NCBI GenBank assembly: GCA_045638525.1
Contig: JAZUBQ010000004.1
Coordinates: 67,787-131,786, forward strand
Reading direction: 5' to 3'
Origin: SIG452 sp045638525
GTDB taxonomy: Bacteria > Bacillota > Clostridia > UMGS1840
DNA: 64,000 bases
Part shown: piece after piece, positions 44,741 through 53,197 of the stretch
Position numbering within the stretch: position 1 is the first letter of the stretch
Layout: the number at the start of each line of letters is the position of its first letter
The notes under the pieces: model-generated
The model's input: the letters and a program-made list of their open reading frames with translations, nothing else
Databases searched by the model: none
Told to the model about the DNA's origin: nothing
Translations under genes and position numbers: made by a program

Positions 44741-45445
44741 TTACTTATTTTTGTTGATGATTCTGGTTTCATAAGAACCGTCTTTTAAAGAAATGTATCT
44801 CACAAACAAGGATACCTTGTTATCTTCGTTTAAATTGGTCCATAAAGTATTGGTGAAAGCATCAATATCCTCACTCAGTTCCACCAGTTCAGGCTCACCA
44901 TAGAAAGAAGGAATGGGATTTCCGTCACATTTGTAAGTATGAATGAAATGACCTTCCCCTGCTACGGGCTGATTGTATTCATAGAAAAATCTCTGACAAG
45001 ATTCTCCATTGCCCATTGCACTTTTTAAAATGGACATTTTATAAGAGAAGCCGTCATTTACGGTCAGTTCTGCAGAAATACGGGGAGTATAATTGGGTGC
45101 ATCGGGTTCAAACTCACGGGTACGAAGTGCTTCTTCAAAGGTTGTGCCTTCTTTTAAGAAGTTATACACGGTGTCAGTCTGGTCACCGTTGGTTACCACG
45201 GTTTTATCTCCCAACACACGAACAGGTGCGTAAATAATTAACGAAGGATCGCTTAATTTGGAAGGATCGAACGCTTCGGTACGAATCCCTTCTCCTTCAG
45301 TCACAAACACACGGTTACGGCTGTTTTCACTGCGTCCCATAATAAAATATGCAGTGACAGCATTCGCACCGTCTTTGGATTTTCCAACAATAATGCCTCT
45401 GCCGGGATAAGAGTTGTTTTTCAGTAATTCTGCAATCTGATTCAT
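44741..45445 (-). CDS. purO: IMP cyclohydrolase, archaeal PurO type
   Basis: 234 residues. NSYPGRGIIVGKSKDGANAV and VTAYFIMGRSENSRNR, then FVTEGEGIRTEAFDPS and DPSLIIYAPVRVLG, match the PurO/IMP cyclohydrolase-like family. It closes FAICAR to IMP, the final step of the pathway. Archaea use this enzyme and some Clostridia carry it too. It sits directly before the formyltransferase that completes the split PurH pair. Confidence 0.9.
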   Translation of the reverse strand: MNQIAELLKNNSYPGRGIIVGKSKDGANAVTAYFIMGRSENSRNRVFVTEGEGIRTEAFDPSKLSDPSLIIYAPVRVLGDKTVVTNGDQTDTVYNFLKEGTTFEEALRTREFEPDAPNYTPRISAELTVNDGFSYKMSILKSAMGNGESCQRFFYEYNQPVAGEGHFIHTYKCDGNPIPSFYGEPELVELSEDIDAFTNTLWTNLNEDNKVSLFVRYISLKDGSYETRIINKNK

Positions 45446-45464
45446 AGTCTATGTAATTCCTTTC

Positions 45465-46052
45465 TTAAACCTTGCCTGATAAAACCAATTCACAAGCGCG
45501 GGGCAACAATTTCCATTCTGCCTGTTCCATCACTCGTTTTTGTAAAATTTCGGGGGTGTCCCCATCTTCTATCATCACGGGTGATTGCAAAATGATTTTG
45601 CCACCGTCGGTGATTTCATTCACAAAATGTACGGTTGCACCTGTCACCTTAACGCCCTTTTCCAAAGCAGCTTCATGAACTTTTAAGCCGTAGAAACCGT
45701 CTCCGCAAAAAGAAGGAATCAAGGACGGATGCACATTGATAATTTGATTGGGAAATGCTTCAATAATTTCTTTGCCGATGATAGACAAAAATCCAGCCAA
45801 CACAATTAAATCGGGATTTTCTGCCTTCAGTTCCAAAAGCAATGCTTTCTGATAACTTTCATTATCAGAAAAACTTTTTCTGTCTACCACCACACCGGGA
45901 ATCCCGGCATTTTTAGCACGTTCCAAAGCATAAACACCGGGCTTGGAAGAAATCACTTTGGTAATTTCCCCCGACACAATCACATCTTTGGCATCAATCA
46001 ACGCCTGCAGATTGGTTCCGCCACCGGAAACTAACACAACAATCTTTTTCAT
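45465..46052 (-). CDS. purN: Phosphoribosylglycinamide formyltransferase
   Basis: 195 residues. VLVSGGGTNLQALIDA, DLIVLAGFLSIIG, and the catalytic set NVHPSLIPSFCGDGFYG with GATVHFVNEITDGG. It transfers a formyl group from formyl-tetrahydrofolate to GAR. The start shares one base with the purM stop (TAATG). Confidence 0.97.
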   Translation of the reverse strand: MKKIVVLVSGGGTNLQALIDAKDVIVSGEITKVISSKPGVYALERAKNAGIPGVVVDRKSFSDNESYQKALLLELKAENPDLIVLAGFLSIIGKEIIEAFPNQIINVHPSLIPSFCGDGFYGLKVHEAALEKGVKVTGATVHFVNEITDGGKIILQSPVMIEDGDTPEILQKRVMEQAEWKLLPRACELVLSGKV

Positions 46053-47098
46053 TAGATCAGTTTCACTCCTGCATCACCATTTTCCACAGTACCTAAAATG
46101 TATGCTTTTTCACCTAAGGATTCAATGATTTTTACAATTCCTTCTGCATCGCCTTTGTTCACAGCCATACACAGACCGATACCCATATTATAGGTGTTAT
46201 ACATATTTTCGTCAGAGATTCCGCCTTTTGCCTGCAACAGCTTAAAGATAGGCAGTACGGGGAAGGAATCTTTATTGATTACCGCCTGAGTACCGTCGGG
46301 CAACATTCTCGGAATGTTTTCATAGAAACCGCCGCCGGTAATGTGAGAAATTGCTTTTACTTTGTACTGCGCCAATACTGCCAGTACGGTTTTTACATAA
46401 ATTTTGGTGGGGATGATTAAAGCTTCGCCTAACGTCATACCCAGCTCATCGTAATATACATCCAAGTTTTTCTTAGCTTCTTCTTCGGGTCCGTTTAACT
46501 CAAATACTTTTCTTACCAAAGAATAACCGTTGGAATGAATTCCGGAGGAAGCCACACCAATTAACACGTCGCCTTCCGCTACAGCAGAACCGTCGATGAT
46601 TTTATCTTTATCCACAACACCAACGGAGAAACCTGCCAGGTCATATTCATCAACCGGATAGAAACCGGGCATTTCCGCAGTTTCACCGCCAACCAATGCA
46701 CATTCCCCTAAAATACAACCATCGCTGACACCTTTTACGATTTCAGCAATTCTTTCGGGCACGTTTTTACCAACTGCCAGATAATCTAAAAAGAATAACG
46801 GTTTTGCACCGGAACAAACGATATCATTCACACACATTGCCACACAATCCTGACCAACGGTATCGTGTTTACCGGTCAAAAAAGCAATTTTCAATTTGGT
46901 ACCAACACCATCGGTACCGGACACCAATACGGGATTTACATATTCCCCGGTTTTCCCCAGTTCAAACAAACCGCCAAAACCGCCGATGTCGGTCATAACG
47001 CCTTTGGTAAAGGTTTTCTTTACACTTTCTTTAATCAGTTCTACGGAACGATATCCTGCATGGATATCTACCCCTGCTTGTTTATATGCTTCATTCAT
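46052..47098 (-). CDS. purM: Phosphoribosylformylglycinamidine cyclo-ligase (AIR synthetase)
   Basis: 348 residues. VDIHAGYRSVELIKESV, GGFGGLFELG, VSGTDGVGTKLKIA, CVAMCVNDIVCSGAKPLFFLDY and HITGGGFYENIPRM are PurM motifs. It makes AIR from FGAM using ATP. It lies 17 bases after purE and is fused by one base to purN. Confidence 0.98.
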   Translation of the reverse strand: MNEAYKQAGVDIHAGYRSVELIKESVKKTFTKGVMTDIGGFGGLFELGKTGEYVNPVLVSGTDGVGTKLKIAFLTGKHDTVGQDCVAMCVNDIVCSGAKPLFFLDYLAVGKNVPERIAEIVKGVSDGCILGECALVGGETAEMPGFYPVDEYDLAGFSVGVVDKDKIIDGSAVAEGDVLIGVASSGIHSNGYSLVRKVFELNGPEEEAKKNLDVYYDELGMTLGEALIIPTKIYVKTVLAVLAQYKVKAISHITGGGFYENIPRMLPDGTQAVINKDSFPVLPIFKLLQAKGGISDENMYNTYNMGIGLCMAVNKGDAEGIVKIIESLGEKAYILGTVENGDAGVKLI

Positions 47099-47115
47099 AG
47101 TCGGTACCTTCTTTC

Positions 47116-47613
47116 TTATAAGCTTGCAACTTCGTCCTGCAGTTTTTTGTCTTTTGCACGAACTTCGTTTGCCATATTCTCTTTCATTGCTTCCAATTTT
47201 GTTTCAATATCTTTATATTTTAAGGAAAGAATCTGCAGTGCTAAAATCGCCGCATTGTCTCCACCGTCAATGGCAACGGTTGCAACGGGAATGCCTTTGG
47301 GCATCTGAACGATTGACAACAACGCATCCAATCCGTCTAACGTAGATGCCTTAATGGGAATACCAATCACCGGCAAAGTAGTAAACGCCGCCAAAACGCC
47401 ACCTAAATGAGCAGCTTTTCCCGCTGCTGCAATAATAACTTCAAAGCCGTTCGCTTTTGCGTTTTTGGAAAACTGTGCGGCATCCTCGGGAGTTCTGTGG
47501 GCAGACATTACTTTAACCTCAACATCCACTCCGTAATCCTTTAATGTTTTGATACATCCTTTTAACTGGGGAAAATCGGAATCGCTCCCCATAATGACTG
47601 CAACTTTCGGCAT
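47116..47613 (-). CDS. purE: N5-carboxyaminoimidazole ribonucleotide mutase
   Basis: 165 residues. VAVIMGSDSDFPQL, VKVMSAHRTPEDAAQFSKNA, IAAAGKAAHLGGVLAAFT and LLSIVQMPKGIPVATVAI mark class I PurE. First gene of the operon. A purK gene is not in the window. GGAAAGGAAGAGCAAAAAG precedes the ATG. Confidence 0.97.
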   Translation of the reverse strand: MPKVAVIMGSDSDFPQLKGCIKTLKDYGVDVEVKVMSAHRTPEDAAQFSKNAKANGFEVIIAAAGKAAHLGGVLAAFTTLPVIGIPIKASTLDGLDALLSIVQMPKGIPVATVAIDGGDNAAILALQILSLKYKDIETKLEAMKENMANEVRAKDKKLQDEVASL

Positions 47614-47698
47614 CTTTTTGCTCTTCCTTTCCTATACTTTTTATGTTTTGTAAAAGATACGGATAAAAAAGAAAATTCTATCCGACCATATCAAGTTT

Positions 47699-47727
47699 AT
47701 TATAGCACACAGAATCAGAAATTGCAA
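47699..47727 (-). promoter_or_regulatory. Promoter of the purine operon
   Basis: TTGCAA (47722-47727) and TATAAT (47699-47704), spacer 17 bases, minus strand. The leader of about 80 bases has only a small CGGATA/TATCCG hairpin. Guanine riboswitch core sequences are absent, so control is probably by a protein or by promoter activity. Confidence 0.82.
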
Positions 47728-47770
47728 GATAAACCGACTATTTTTTTGCAATTTTTAAAAGGTAGATTTG

Positions 47771-47800
47771 CAGTATTTTTTCATTCAACAGTCATAACAA
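47771..47800 (+). promoter_or_regulatory. Candidate SigE-type sporulation promoter of sipL
   Basis: GTATTT (47773-47778) and CATAACAA (47793-47800) are 14 bases apart and resemble the mother-cell SigE consensus. This fits a spore-coat gene. The match is partial, and no SigA-type promoter was evident on this strand. Confidence 0.35.
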
Positions 47801-47873
47801 GCGCCAAATTTGCATAAAGTGAAGTGAAAATAAAAAGAGCAAGCTCGAAAATTGATACCAAAGGAGAACCAAT

Positions 47874-49379
47874 ATGACAGAAGGAACCATAACCAAAACT
47901 GTTTGGAGCCAATCCATCCCACAAAAAATCGAATGGGACCTGAATGTGCCGGATTCCAAACGTGATGTCTTAAAAATACTGTCCCAAACCATCAACGCCT
48001 ATCTAAACGACTACAAAATTTCAGACAACACTTTTACCGCAAATGTTACCATATGTGCCAATTTACTGTATTTACCCGATGGAGGGGAAGAACCGCAAAT
48101 TGCTTCCTTAAGCCATACCGATGTTATAAAAATCAAGGCAGATGTGCCAACTGAACTCAGTTGGGACGGCTCCGAAATACAGTTGCATCTCACACCCCTC
48201 TCCCCTGTTCTCATCAACTCCAGAAAAGTGGGAATCCGAGGGCAAATGAATCTGACCGTACATCTTGTGGAAAATATCCGTCTGCCACAGCCAAGCCAAC
48301 CGGGGAAACCTTTACAAACCTTATGTGAAGTGGTCGATACCTATTCCACTCCCGTTATGCGACAAGAACAATTCCCCTACACCTTAAGTTTTCCTCTTCC
48401 CGGTGGAAAACCGCCGGTTTTGGAAATTTTGGAAACCTCCGTCCGCATTGTGAATTCGGAATTAAAAGCCATTTCCAATAAAGCAGTGCTAAAGGGAGAT
48501 ATCGATGTTAAAATGCTCTATATTTCTACTCTCTCCACTGTTGAAACCGTAGAATTTTCTTCTCCCTTTACCGAAATTTTGGATGTGGGAGACTTAGATG
48601 AAGAATATCTTATCACCTACGACTTAAAACCCTGTATTTTAACCGCAAGTAGCATGGAAAATGAAGAAAACAAAAACATCAGCTTCCACGGAACCATTAC
48701 CGCACAAATTCACGCCATCAAACCGGAAAGTCTTTCTATCATTACGGATGCCTACAGCCCAACCTATCAGGTAAAACTGTTAAAAAAATCCGCAACCTTT
48801 GAACATTGCACCCTGCTACCTATGGAAAATTTTACACTAAAAGAAATCCTCTCAATCTCCGATTCCCAACTGGAAGAAATTTTAGATATTTCTTGCACAC
48901 CTCTGTTATCCAGTGCTAAGGTTGAAAATCAAAAAATCCATCTGAACGGAATCTTATCCTGTCGGATTTTATATCGAACTTCCGGCGGAATCCATTGTGT
49001 CACTAAGGAAATTCCTTTTGAACAATCCCGTGACCTTCCAAAAGATGCACATTGTTCAGACATTTCTGCAAAAATCGAACTCCACCATTTTTCCTATCAT
49101 ATTTCCAACCAGAACAGCATCGAAATCCGAAGCGGAATTTCTTATCATATTTGCCTGAACGCAACCTGCGACAAAGAATATGTGGAAGCTATTTTAATTG
49201 ACGAAGATTCACCCTTAAAAATCTCACGGCCACCCATTGTTGCCTATATTATCAAACCCGGCGATACCCTCTTTTTAATCGCCAAAAAATACGCCACCAC
49301 CGTCGACCGCCTAAAATCCGTCAACAACATCGAAAACGACCGTAATTTAAAGGTTGGAAGTTATCTGATTATTGAGTAG
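47874..49379 (+). CDS. sipL: SipL-like spore coat anchoring protein (DUF3794 + LysM)
   Basis: 501 residues. DUF3794-type beta-rich repeats fill about 1-440 (for example VDVKMLYISTLSTVETVEFS in repeated form). A C-terminal LysM domain (about 456-501) has YIIKPGDTLFLIAKKYATTV and a final VGSYLII. This layout is that of SipL, which binds SpoIVA through its LysM domain and holds the coat on the forespore in Clostridioides difficile. No signal peptide, as expected for a mother-cell protein. It diverges from purE. Confidence 0.9.
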   Translation: MTEGTITKTVWSQSIPQKIEWDLNVPDSKRDVLKILSQTINAYLNDYKISDNTFTANVTICANLLYLPDGGEEPQIASLSHTDVIKIKADVPTELSWDGSEIQLHLTPLSPVLINSRKVGIRGQMNLTVHLVENIRLPQPSQPGKPLQTLCEVVDTYSTPVMRQEQFPYTLSFPLPGGKPPVLEILETSVRIVNSELKAISNKAVLKGDIDVKMLYISTLSTVETVEFSSPFTEILDVGDLDEEYLITYDLKPCILTASSMENEENKNISFHGTITAQIHAIKPESLSIITDAYSPTYQVKLLKKSATFEHCTLLPMENFTLKEILSISDSQLEEILDISCTPLLSSAKVENQKIHLNGILSCRILYRTSGGIHCVTKEIPFEQSRDLPKDAHCSDISAKIELHHFSYHISNQNSIEIRSGISYHICLNATCDKEYVEAILIDEDSPLKISRPPIVAYIIKPGDTLFLIAKKYATTVDRLKSVNNIENDRNLKVGSYLIIE

Positions 49380-49412
49380 CACCTTATACCAATTAAAATT
49401 TGATGCTTCTTC

Positions 49413-49485
49413 TTGTCATCCTGAGGAGGTACGACGAAGGATCTCATTGAGATTCTTCGTTTTTTACAAAAACTCAGAATGACAA
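49413..49485. repeat. REP-like palindromic intergenic element
   Basis: Terminal inverted repeats TTGTCATCCTGAG (49413-49425) and CTCAGAATGACAA (49473-49485), 12 of 13 matching, enclose an inner hairpin GAAGGATCTCA/TGAGATTCTTC. This TGTCAT-CTGAG pattern is typical of short dispersed palindromic repeats in gut Clostridia. It contains no gene. Only one copy is in the window. Confidence 0.6.
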
Positions 49486-49495
49486 AATAAAGCAG

Positions 49496-49515
49496 GGGCG
49501 ATTCACGAATCGCCC
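49496..49515. other. GC-rich hairpin
   Basis: GGGCGATTC, a two-base loop, GAATCGCCC: a near-perfect palindrome between the REP-like element and the terminator. No T-run follows. It is probably part of the same repetitive intergenic sequence. Confidence 0.5.
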
Positions 49516-49536
49516 GATTGAAAACGGTAAAATCAG

Positions 49537-49574
49537 TAAAAGAATCCGAAGGAATGATCCTTCGGATTCTTTTA
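49537..49574. terminator. Bidirectional terminator between sipL and the leucine-rich-repeat gene
   Basis: AAAAGAATCCGAAGGA (49538-49553) pairs perfectly with TCCTTCGGATTCTTTT (49558-49573), loop ATGA. It is symmetrical with A and T flanks, so it stops both converging units. Confidence 0.88.
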
Positions 49575-49679
49575 GTAACCACTATGACATTTTTTCACCA
49601 ACTGCATAAAGTCCATATCATCTCTGCCGCTATTCAATCGGTTTTTGAGACGATGTAGGAGTTGGGATCGAATCTGGAG
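49572..49679 (-). pseudogene. Possible C-terminal remnant of a lost gene
   Basis: A 35-codon open stretch has no start codon of its own and ends in TAA at 49572. It reads LQIRSQLLHRLKNR, then LNSGRDDMDFMQLVKKCHSG. It looks protein-like rather than random and sits directly after the leucine-rich-repeat stop, but I cannot name the parent family. Chance is not excluded. Confidence 0.25.
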
Positions 49680-49683
49680 TCAA

Positions 49684-52600
49684 TTAATCGCTCAACCATT
49701 GGGATGGTTCTAACAACATTGGAATAGTCAACGGGGTAACTTCAGTTTCTGTATCCCATACAAAAACTCTAACATCATCATAGGCTTTATCTGTAGTAAA
49801 CTCCAACATATCTTGTGTTGCTACAATAGGCTTCACATCAGATAAAACGCCATTCAGATAAAATGAACACAAATAAGTTTCTCCAATAGTTTCTTCTGCC
49901 GGTACAAGATAAACGCCGGTGGTTTTTCCGTCATAAGTTACCCGTAAATCATCGGTATAATATACACAATTATAATGAATTTTAGCATTATTTAATGCAC
50001 CACTATTAGCAGAAATGGTTACTTTTCCCCAATCTTCTTCTGTTCCGGTATAAAACGCATTTTTAAGTGCATCACAAGAATAAAACGCAGCCTCCCCGAT
50101 ACTCGTTACGCTGTTGCCAAGTGTTACGCTTGTTAATCCTCTGCAATATTCAAACGCATTATTTCCGATATTTGTCACGCTGTCGGGAATTATTATGCTT
50201 GTTAATCCTCTGCAATCGGAAAACGCAGAATTTCCGATGCTCGTCACGCTGTTTCCAATTGTTACACTAGTTAATCCATCGCAATCTTCAAACGCATTAT
50301 TTCCGATATTTGTCACGCTGTTGCCAATGGTTACGCTAGTTAATCCTTTGCAATAATAAAACGCAGAACGTCCAATACTTGTCACGCTGTCGGGAATGGT
50401 TATACTGGTTAATCCATCGCAACTAGAAAACGCATCATTTCCGATACTTGTCACACTATCAGGAATGGTTACACTGGTTAAGCTTTCGCAATCTCTAAAC
50501 GCATAATCTCCGATACTCGTCACACTATCAGGAATTATTATGCTGGGTAATCTCTCGCAAGTATCAAACGCATAATCTCCAATTTTCGTCACGCTGTTTC
50601 CAATGGTTACGCTGGTTAATCTCTCGCAAGTATCAAACGCATAATCTCCAATTTTCGTCACGCTGTTTCCAATGGTTACGCTGGTTAATCTAACGCAATT
50701 ATAAAACGCAGAATCTCCGATACTTGTCACACTGTCCGGAATGGTTATACTGGTTAAGTGATTGCAATAATAAAACGCAGAATCTCCAATTTTCGTCACG
50801 CTGTTTCCAATAGTTACGCTAGTTAAACTTCTGCAAAAATAAAACGCATAATCTTCGATACTCGTCACGCTGTTTCCAATGGTTACACTGGCTAATCTTC
50901 TACAATCATAAAACGCAGAATCTCCGATACTCGTCACACTGTCGGGAATGATTATACTGGTTAAGCTGTCACAATTATAAAATGCAGAATCTCCGATACT
51001 CGTCACGCTGTTGCCGATGGTTACGCTGGTTAAGCTGTCACAATCCTTAAACAAATAATCACCAATACTCGTCACACTGTCGGGAATGATTATACTGGTT
51101 AAGCTGTCACAATCATAAAACGCATAATCTCCGATACTTGTCACACTGTCGGGAATGATTATACTGGTTAAGCTGTCACAATCATAAAACGCATAATCTC
51201 CGATACTTGTCACGCTGTCGGGAATGGTTATACTGGTTAAGCTGTCACAATTATAAAACGCATAATCTCCGATACTTGTCACGCTGTCGGGAATGGTTAT
51301 ACTGGTTAAGCTGTCACAATTATAAAACGCATAATCTCCGATACTCGTTACGCTGTTGCCAATGGTTACGCTGGTTAAGCTTTCGCAAAAACTAAACGCA
51401 TAATCTCCGATACTCGTTACGCTGTTGCCAATGGTTACGCTGGTTAAACTGTCACAATCATAAAACGCAGAATCTCCGATACTCGTCACGCTGTCGGGAA
51501 TAGTTATACTAGTTAATCCTTTGCAATAATAAAACGCAGAACGTCCAATACTTGTCACGCTGTCGGGAATGGTTATACTGGTTAATCCATCGCAACTACA
51601 AAACGCTTTATTTCCAATACTCGTTACACTGTCTGGAATGGTTATACTGATTAATCCATCGCAATCTCTAAACGCCTCTTCTCCAATCTCATCTACCCTA
51701 TAATTATCAATACTTCTTGGAATTTCAACATCTCCGTTAAAGATACCATTTTCAACTGCATAACTTGAAACGCCATCTATTATAATCTGTCCATTGCTCT
51801 CTCTAAAATCAAAATTACATGCCCATTTGGCATATAAGGTTAAATCTGCTGAAATCTTCATCGTACTTGGCATCTCATTTTTGTATTTCTTATCTAAATA
51901 CCATCCACAAAAAATATGTCCGTCACGTGCCATATTGGGAATTATAATGTTCTCGTCGTCCAGCAAATCATCCAATATGATACTATTTTCAACAGATGAA
52001 CAATTTGAATTTAAGGTGATTGTTAAATATCTTTTCACCCATTTGGCGTAAAAAACCTTATTTGAATCCAAAATGACTGTTCCGGTGGCGCTTTGTGTAC
52101 AAGCACTATCATAATACCATCCGCAAAAAATATATTTATCACGTGTCATAGTGGGGACATGCCAGTTGCCTTGGTCTGAATAATATGTATATGTATAATC
52201 ACTAACATCGCTACAATTAGAATCAAAAGTGATTTTATACGAACTCGTAGAGCTGTCGCTACCACCCGTATTAGGTGATTGTGTTTGTATATCAGTTGTG
52301 ATGTTTGAACTTATATTGTCAAGATTTCTTATATATCTGGCCCATTCGTCTATTAAGTTCTTATCTGATTTTGATATGCCCACGTCTTTAGCAATTCCTG
52401 TTGATAGCAAATCAAAATATTCATCATTTGGATCCAATCCTAATATTGAGTTAAAATAACATGCTTTATTTGAACCTCTCATATCAAATAGTACCGCAAT
52501 ACACTCAAATACAGCTTTAAGATCACCATAATCAACCGACGGAAGTTCAGCTATATCAACCGTAGTTTCCAAAACCAATTCCCATGCATTTAGACTAAGT

Positions 52601-52908
52601 TCTTCTTTCAAATAATCCTCTAAAGAATTTTCAAGCGCCTCCAATCTTCTTTGATACCAGTTTTCATCAACTGTTTTATAAACTAAATACAAAAAAGAAT
52701 CTCTGACTACGGGATCATTATTATTTCCTATCAACAAATTATAATAAAGGCTATCACTTTTAGGGGTATAAAAAGCACTCCCTGATAAAAACCTAAGAAA
52801 TTCCTTTGCGGAATCCTCTGATAGCGAAGTACTTGCACTTACATTAATACAAAAATTCGACAAAATAATTGTCACTAACAACAATATACTCACAATTCTC
52901 TGTTTCAT
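49684..52908 (-). CDS. Secreted BspA-type leucine-rich-repeat protein with InlB B-repeats
   Basis: 1074 residues. Signal peptide 1-25 (hydrophobic core then NVSAS), a helical region (26-215), two InlB B/Flg_new repeats (about 222-362; each with CGWYYD or CGWYLD and ending AKW), then 23 LRR_5 repeats of 23 residues (418-946) and a 128-residue C-terminal domain. The repeat core is LTSITIPDSVTSIGDYAFYNC. No LPXTG motif, S-layer domain or C-terminal helix is visible, so it is secreted or held non-covalently. BspA-type proteins bind host or bacterial surfaces. AGGAGG precedes the ATG, just after a terminator in the leader. Confidence 0.92.
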   Translation of the reverse strand: MKQRIVSILLLVTIILSNFCINVSASTSLSEDSAKEFLRFLSGSAFYTPKSDSLYYNLLIGNNNDPVVRDSFLYLVYKTVDENWYQRRLEALENSLEDYLKEELSLNAWELVLETTVDIAELPSVDYGDLKAVFECIAVLFDMRGSNKACYFNSILGLDPNDEYFDLLSTGIAKDVGISKSDKNLIDEWARYIRNLDNISSNITTDIQTQSPNTGGSDSSTSSYKITFDSNCSDVSDYTYTYYSDQGNWHVPTMTRDKYIFCGWYYDSACTQSATGTVILDSNKVFYAKWVKRYLTITLNSNCSSVENSIILDDLLDDENIIIPNMARDGHIFCGWYLDKKYKNEMPSTMKISADLTLYAKWACNFDFRESNGQIIIDGVSSYAVENGIFNGDVEIPRSIDNYRVDEIGEEAFRDCDGLISITIPDSVTSIGNKAFCSCDGLTSITIPDSVTSIGRSAFYYCKGLTSITIPDSVTSIGDSAFYDCDSLTSVTIGNSVTSIGDYAFSFCESLTSVTIGNSVTSIGDYAFYNCDSLTSITIPDSVTSIGDYAFYNCDSLTSITIPDSVTSIGDYAFYDCDSLTSIIIPDSVTSIGDYAFYDCDSLTSIIIPDSVTSIGDYLFKDCDSLTSVTIGNSVTSIGDSAFYNCDSLTSIIIPDSVTSIGDSAFYDCRRLASVTIGNSVTSIEDYAFYFCRSLTSVTIGNSVTKIGDSAFYYCNHLTSITIPDSVTSIGDSAFYNCVRLTSVTIGNSVTKIGDYAFDTCERLTSVTIGNSVTKIGDYAFDTCERLPSIIIPDSVTSIGDYAFRDCESLTSVTIPDSVTSIGNDAFSSCDGLTSITIPDSVTSIGRSAFYYCKGLTSVTIGNSVTNIGNNAFEDCDGLTSVTIGNSVTSIGNSAFSDCRGLTSIIIPDSVTNIGNNAFEYCRGLTSVTLGNSVTSIGEAAFYSCDALKNAFYTGTEEDWGKVTISANSGALNNAKIHYNCVYYTDDLRVTYDGKTTGVYLVPAEETIGETYLCSFYLNGVLSDVKPIVATQDMLEFTTDKAYDDVRVFVWDTETEVTPLTIPMLLEPSQWLSD
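50071..51657 (-). repeat. Tandem array of 23 units of 69 bp (LRR_5 repeats)
   Basis: Twenty-three consecutive 69-bp units encode residues 418-946. Units fall into two types, IPDSVTSIG and GNSVTSIG. Some neighbours are almost or fully identical, for example the pair RLTSVTIGNSVTKIGDYAFDTCE-type units at about 50566-50703. Such identity points to recent expansion by slippage or recombination, so copy number may vary between strains. Confidence 0.93.
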
Positions 52909-52922
52909 TTTTCATTCCTCCT

Positions 52923-52955
52923 AAATAAAAAGTGCGTCAACCGAAGTCAACGCAC
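52923..52955 (-). terminator. Intrinsic terminator in the leader of the leucine-rich-repeat gene
   Basis: GTGCGTTGAC, loop TTCG, GTTGACGCAC (52932-52955 on the minus strand), followed by TTTTTATTT. It ends one base before the AGGAGG site of the gene, so transcription must pass it for expression. This is an attenuator position. Confidence 0.85.
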
Positions 52956-52956
52956 G

Positions 52957-53076
52957 AAAAACGCAGCTCCGATATCGCTGCTACGCATCTCACACCAACA
53001 AAAGTATGATTATCAAAGCCTGCGTTTTTACCAAAACGCAAACTTTTGTTGGTAAAAGAATATTAAGATACGTAGC
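52957..53076 (-). ncRNA. Structured leader RNA, candidate novel riboswitch or small RNA
   Basis: Predicted transcription starts near 53076, exactly at helix P1: GCTACGTATC (53067-53076) with GATGCGTAGC (52980-52989). Inside, P2 is ACCAACAAAAGT (53042-53053) with ACTTTTGTTGGT (52994-53005), 12 perfect pairs. P3 is a hairpin TGCGTTTT/AAAACGCA (53021-53040). Another hairpin, GCAGC/GCTGC (52963-52981), overlaps the P1 end. AAAAACGCAG in P3 (53020-53029) can instead pair with CTGCGTTTTT (52957-52966) beside the terminator. That gives two exclusive folds. It matches no riboswitch class I know. Confidence 0.7.
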
Positions 53077-53082
53077 AAGTAT

Positions 53083-53111
53083 ATTTTAGCATACTATTTT
53101 CCAAAATGCAA
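53083..53111 (-). promoter_or_regulatory. Promoter of the leader RNA and leucine-rich-repeat gene
   Basis: TTGCAT (53106-53111) and TAAAAT (53083-53088), spacer 17 bases, minus strand. The start point expected seven bases downstream coincides with the first base of helix P1. Confidence 0.75.
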
Positions 53112-53154
53112 GGGTTGTATGAAAAAATATGAGGTTTCTGTTTATTTTTATACA

Positions 53155-53192
53155 AAAAAATGGCTTACAGATTGCTCTGTAAGCCATTTTTT
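53155..53192. terminator. Terminator of the ribosomal protein operon (after rpmE)
   Basis: AAAAAATGGCTTACAG (53155-53170) pairs perfectly with CTGTAAGCCATTTTTT (53177-53192). On the minus strand a run of Ts follows. It lies six bases after the rpmE stop. Confidence 0.92.
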
Positions 53193-53197
53193 GGATT

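Noticed and set aside
47614..47760. Possible guanine riboswitch before purE
   Set aside because: The conserved core and three-way junction sequences are absent; only a small hairpin is present.
50071..51657. Regular 69-bp repeats that could suggest a CRISPR array
   Set aside because: The whole unit is repeated without unique spacers and is in frame with a leucine-rich-repeat protein.
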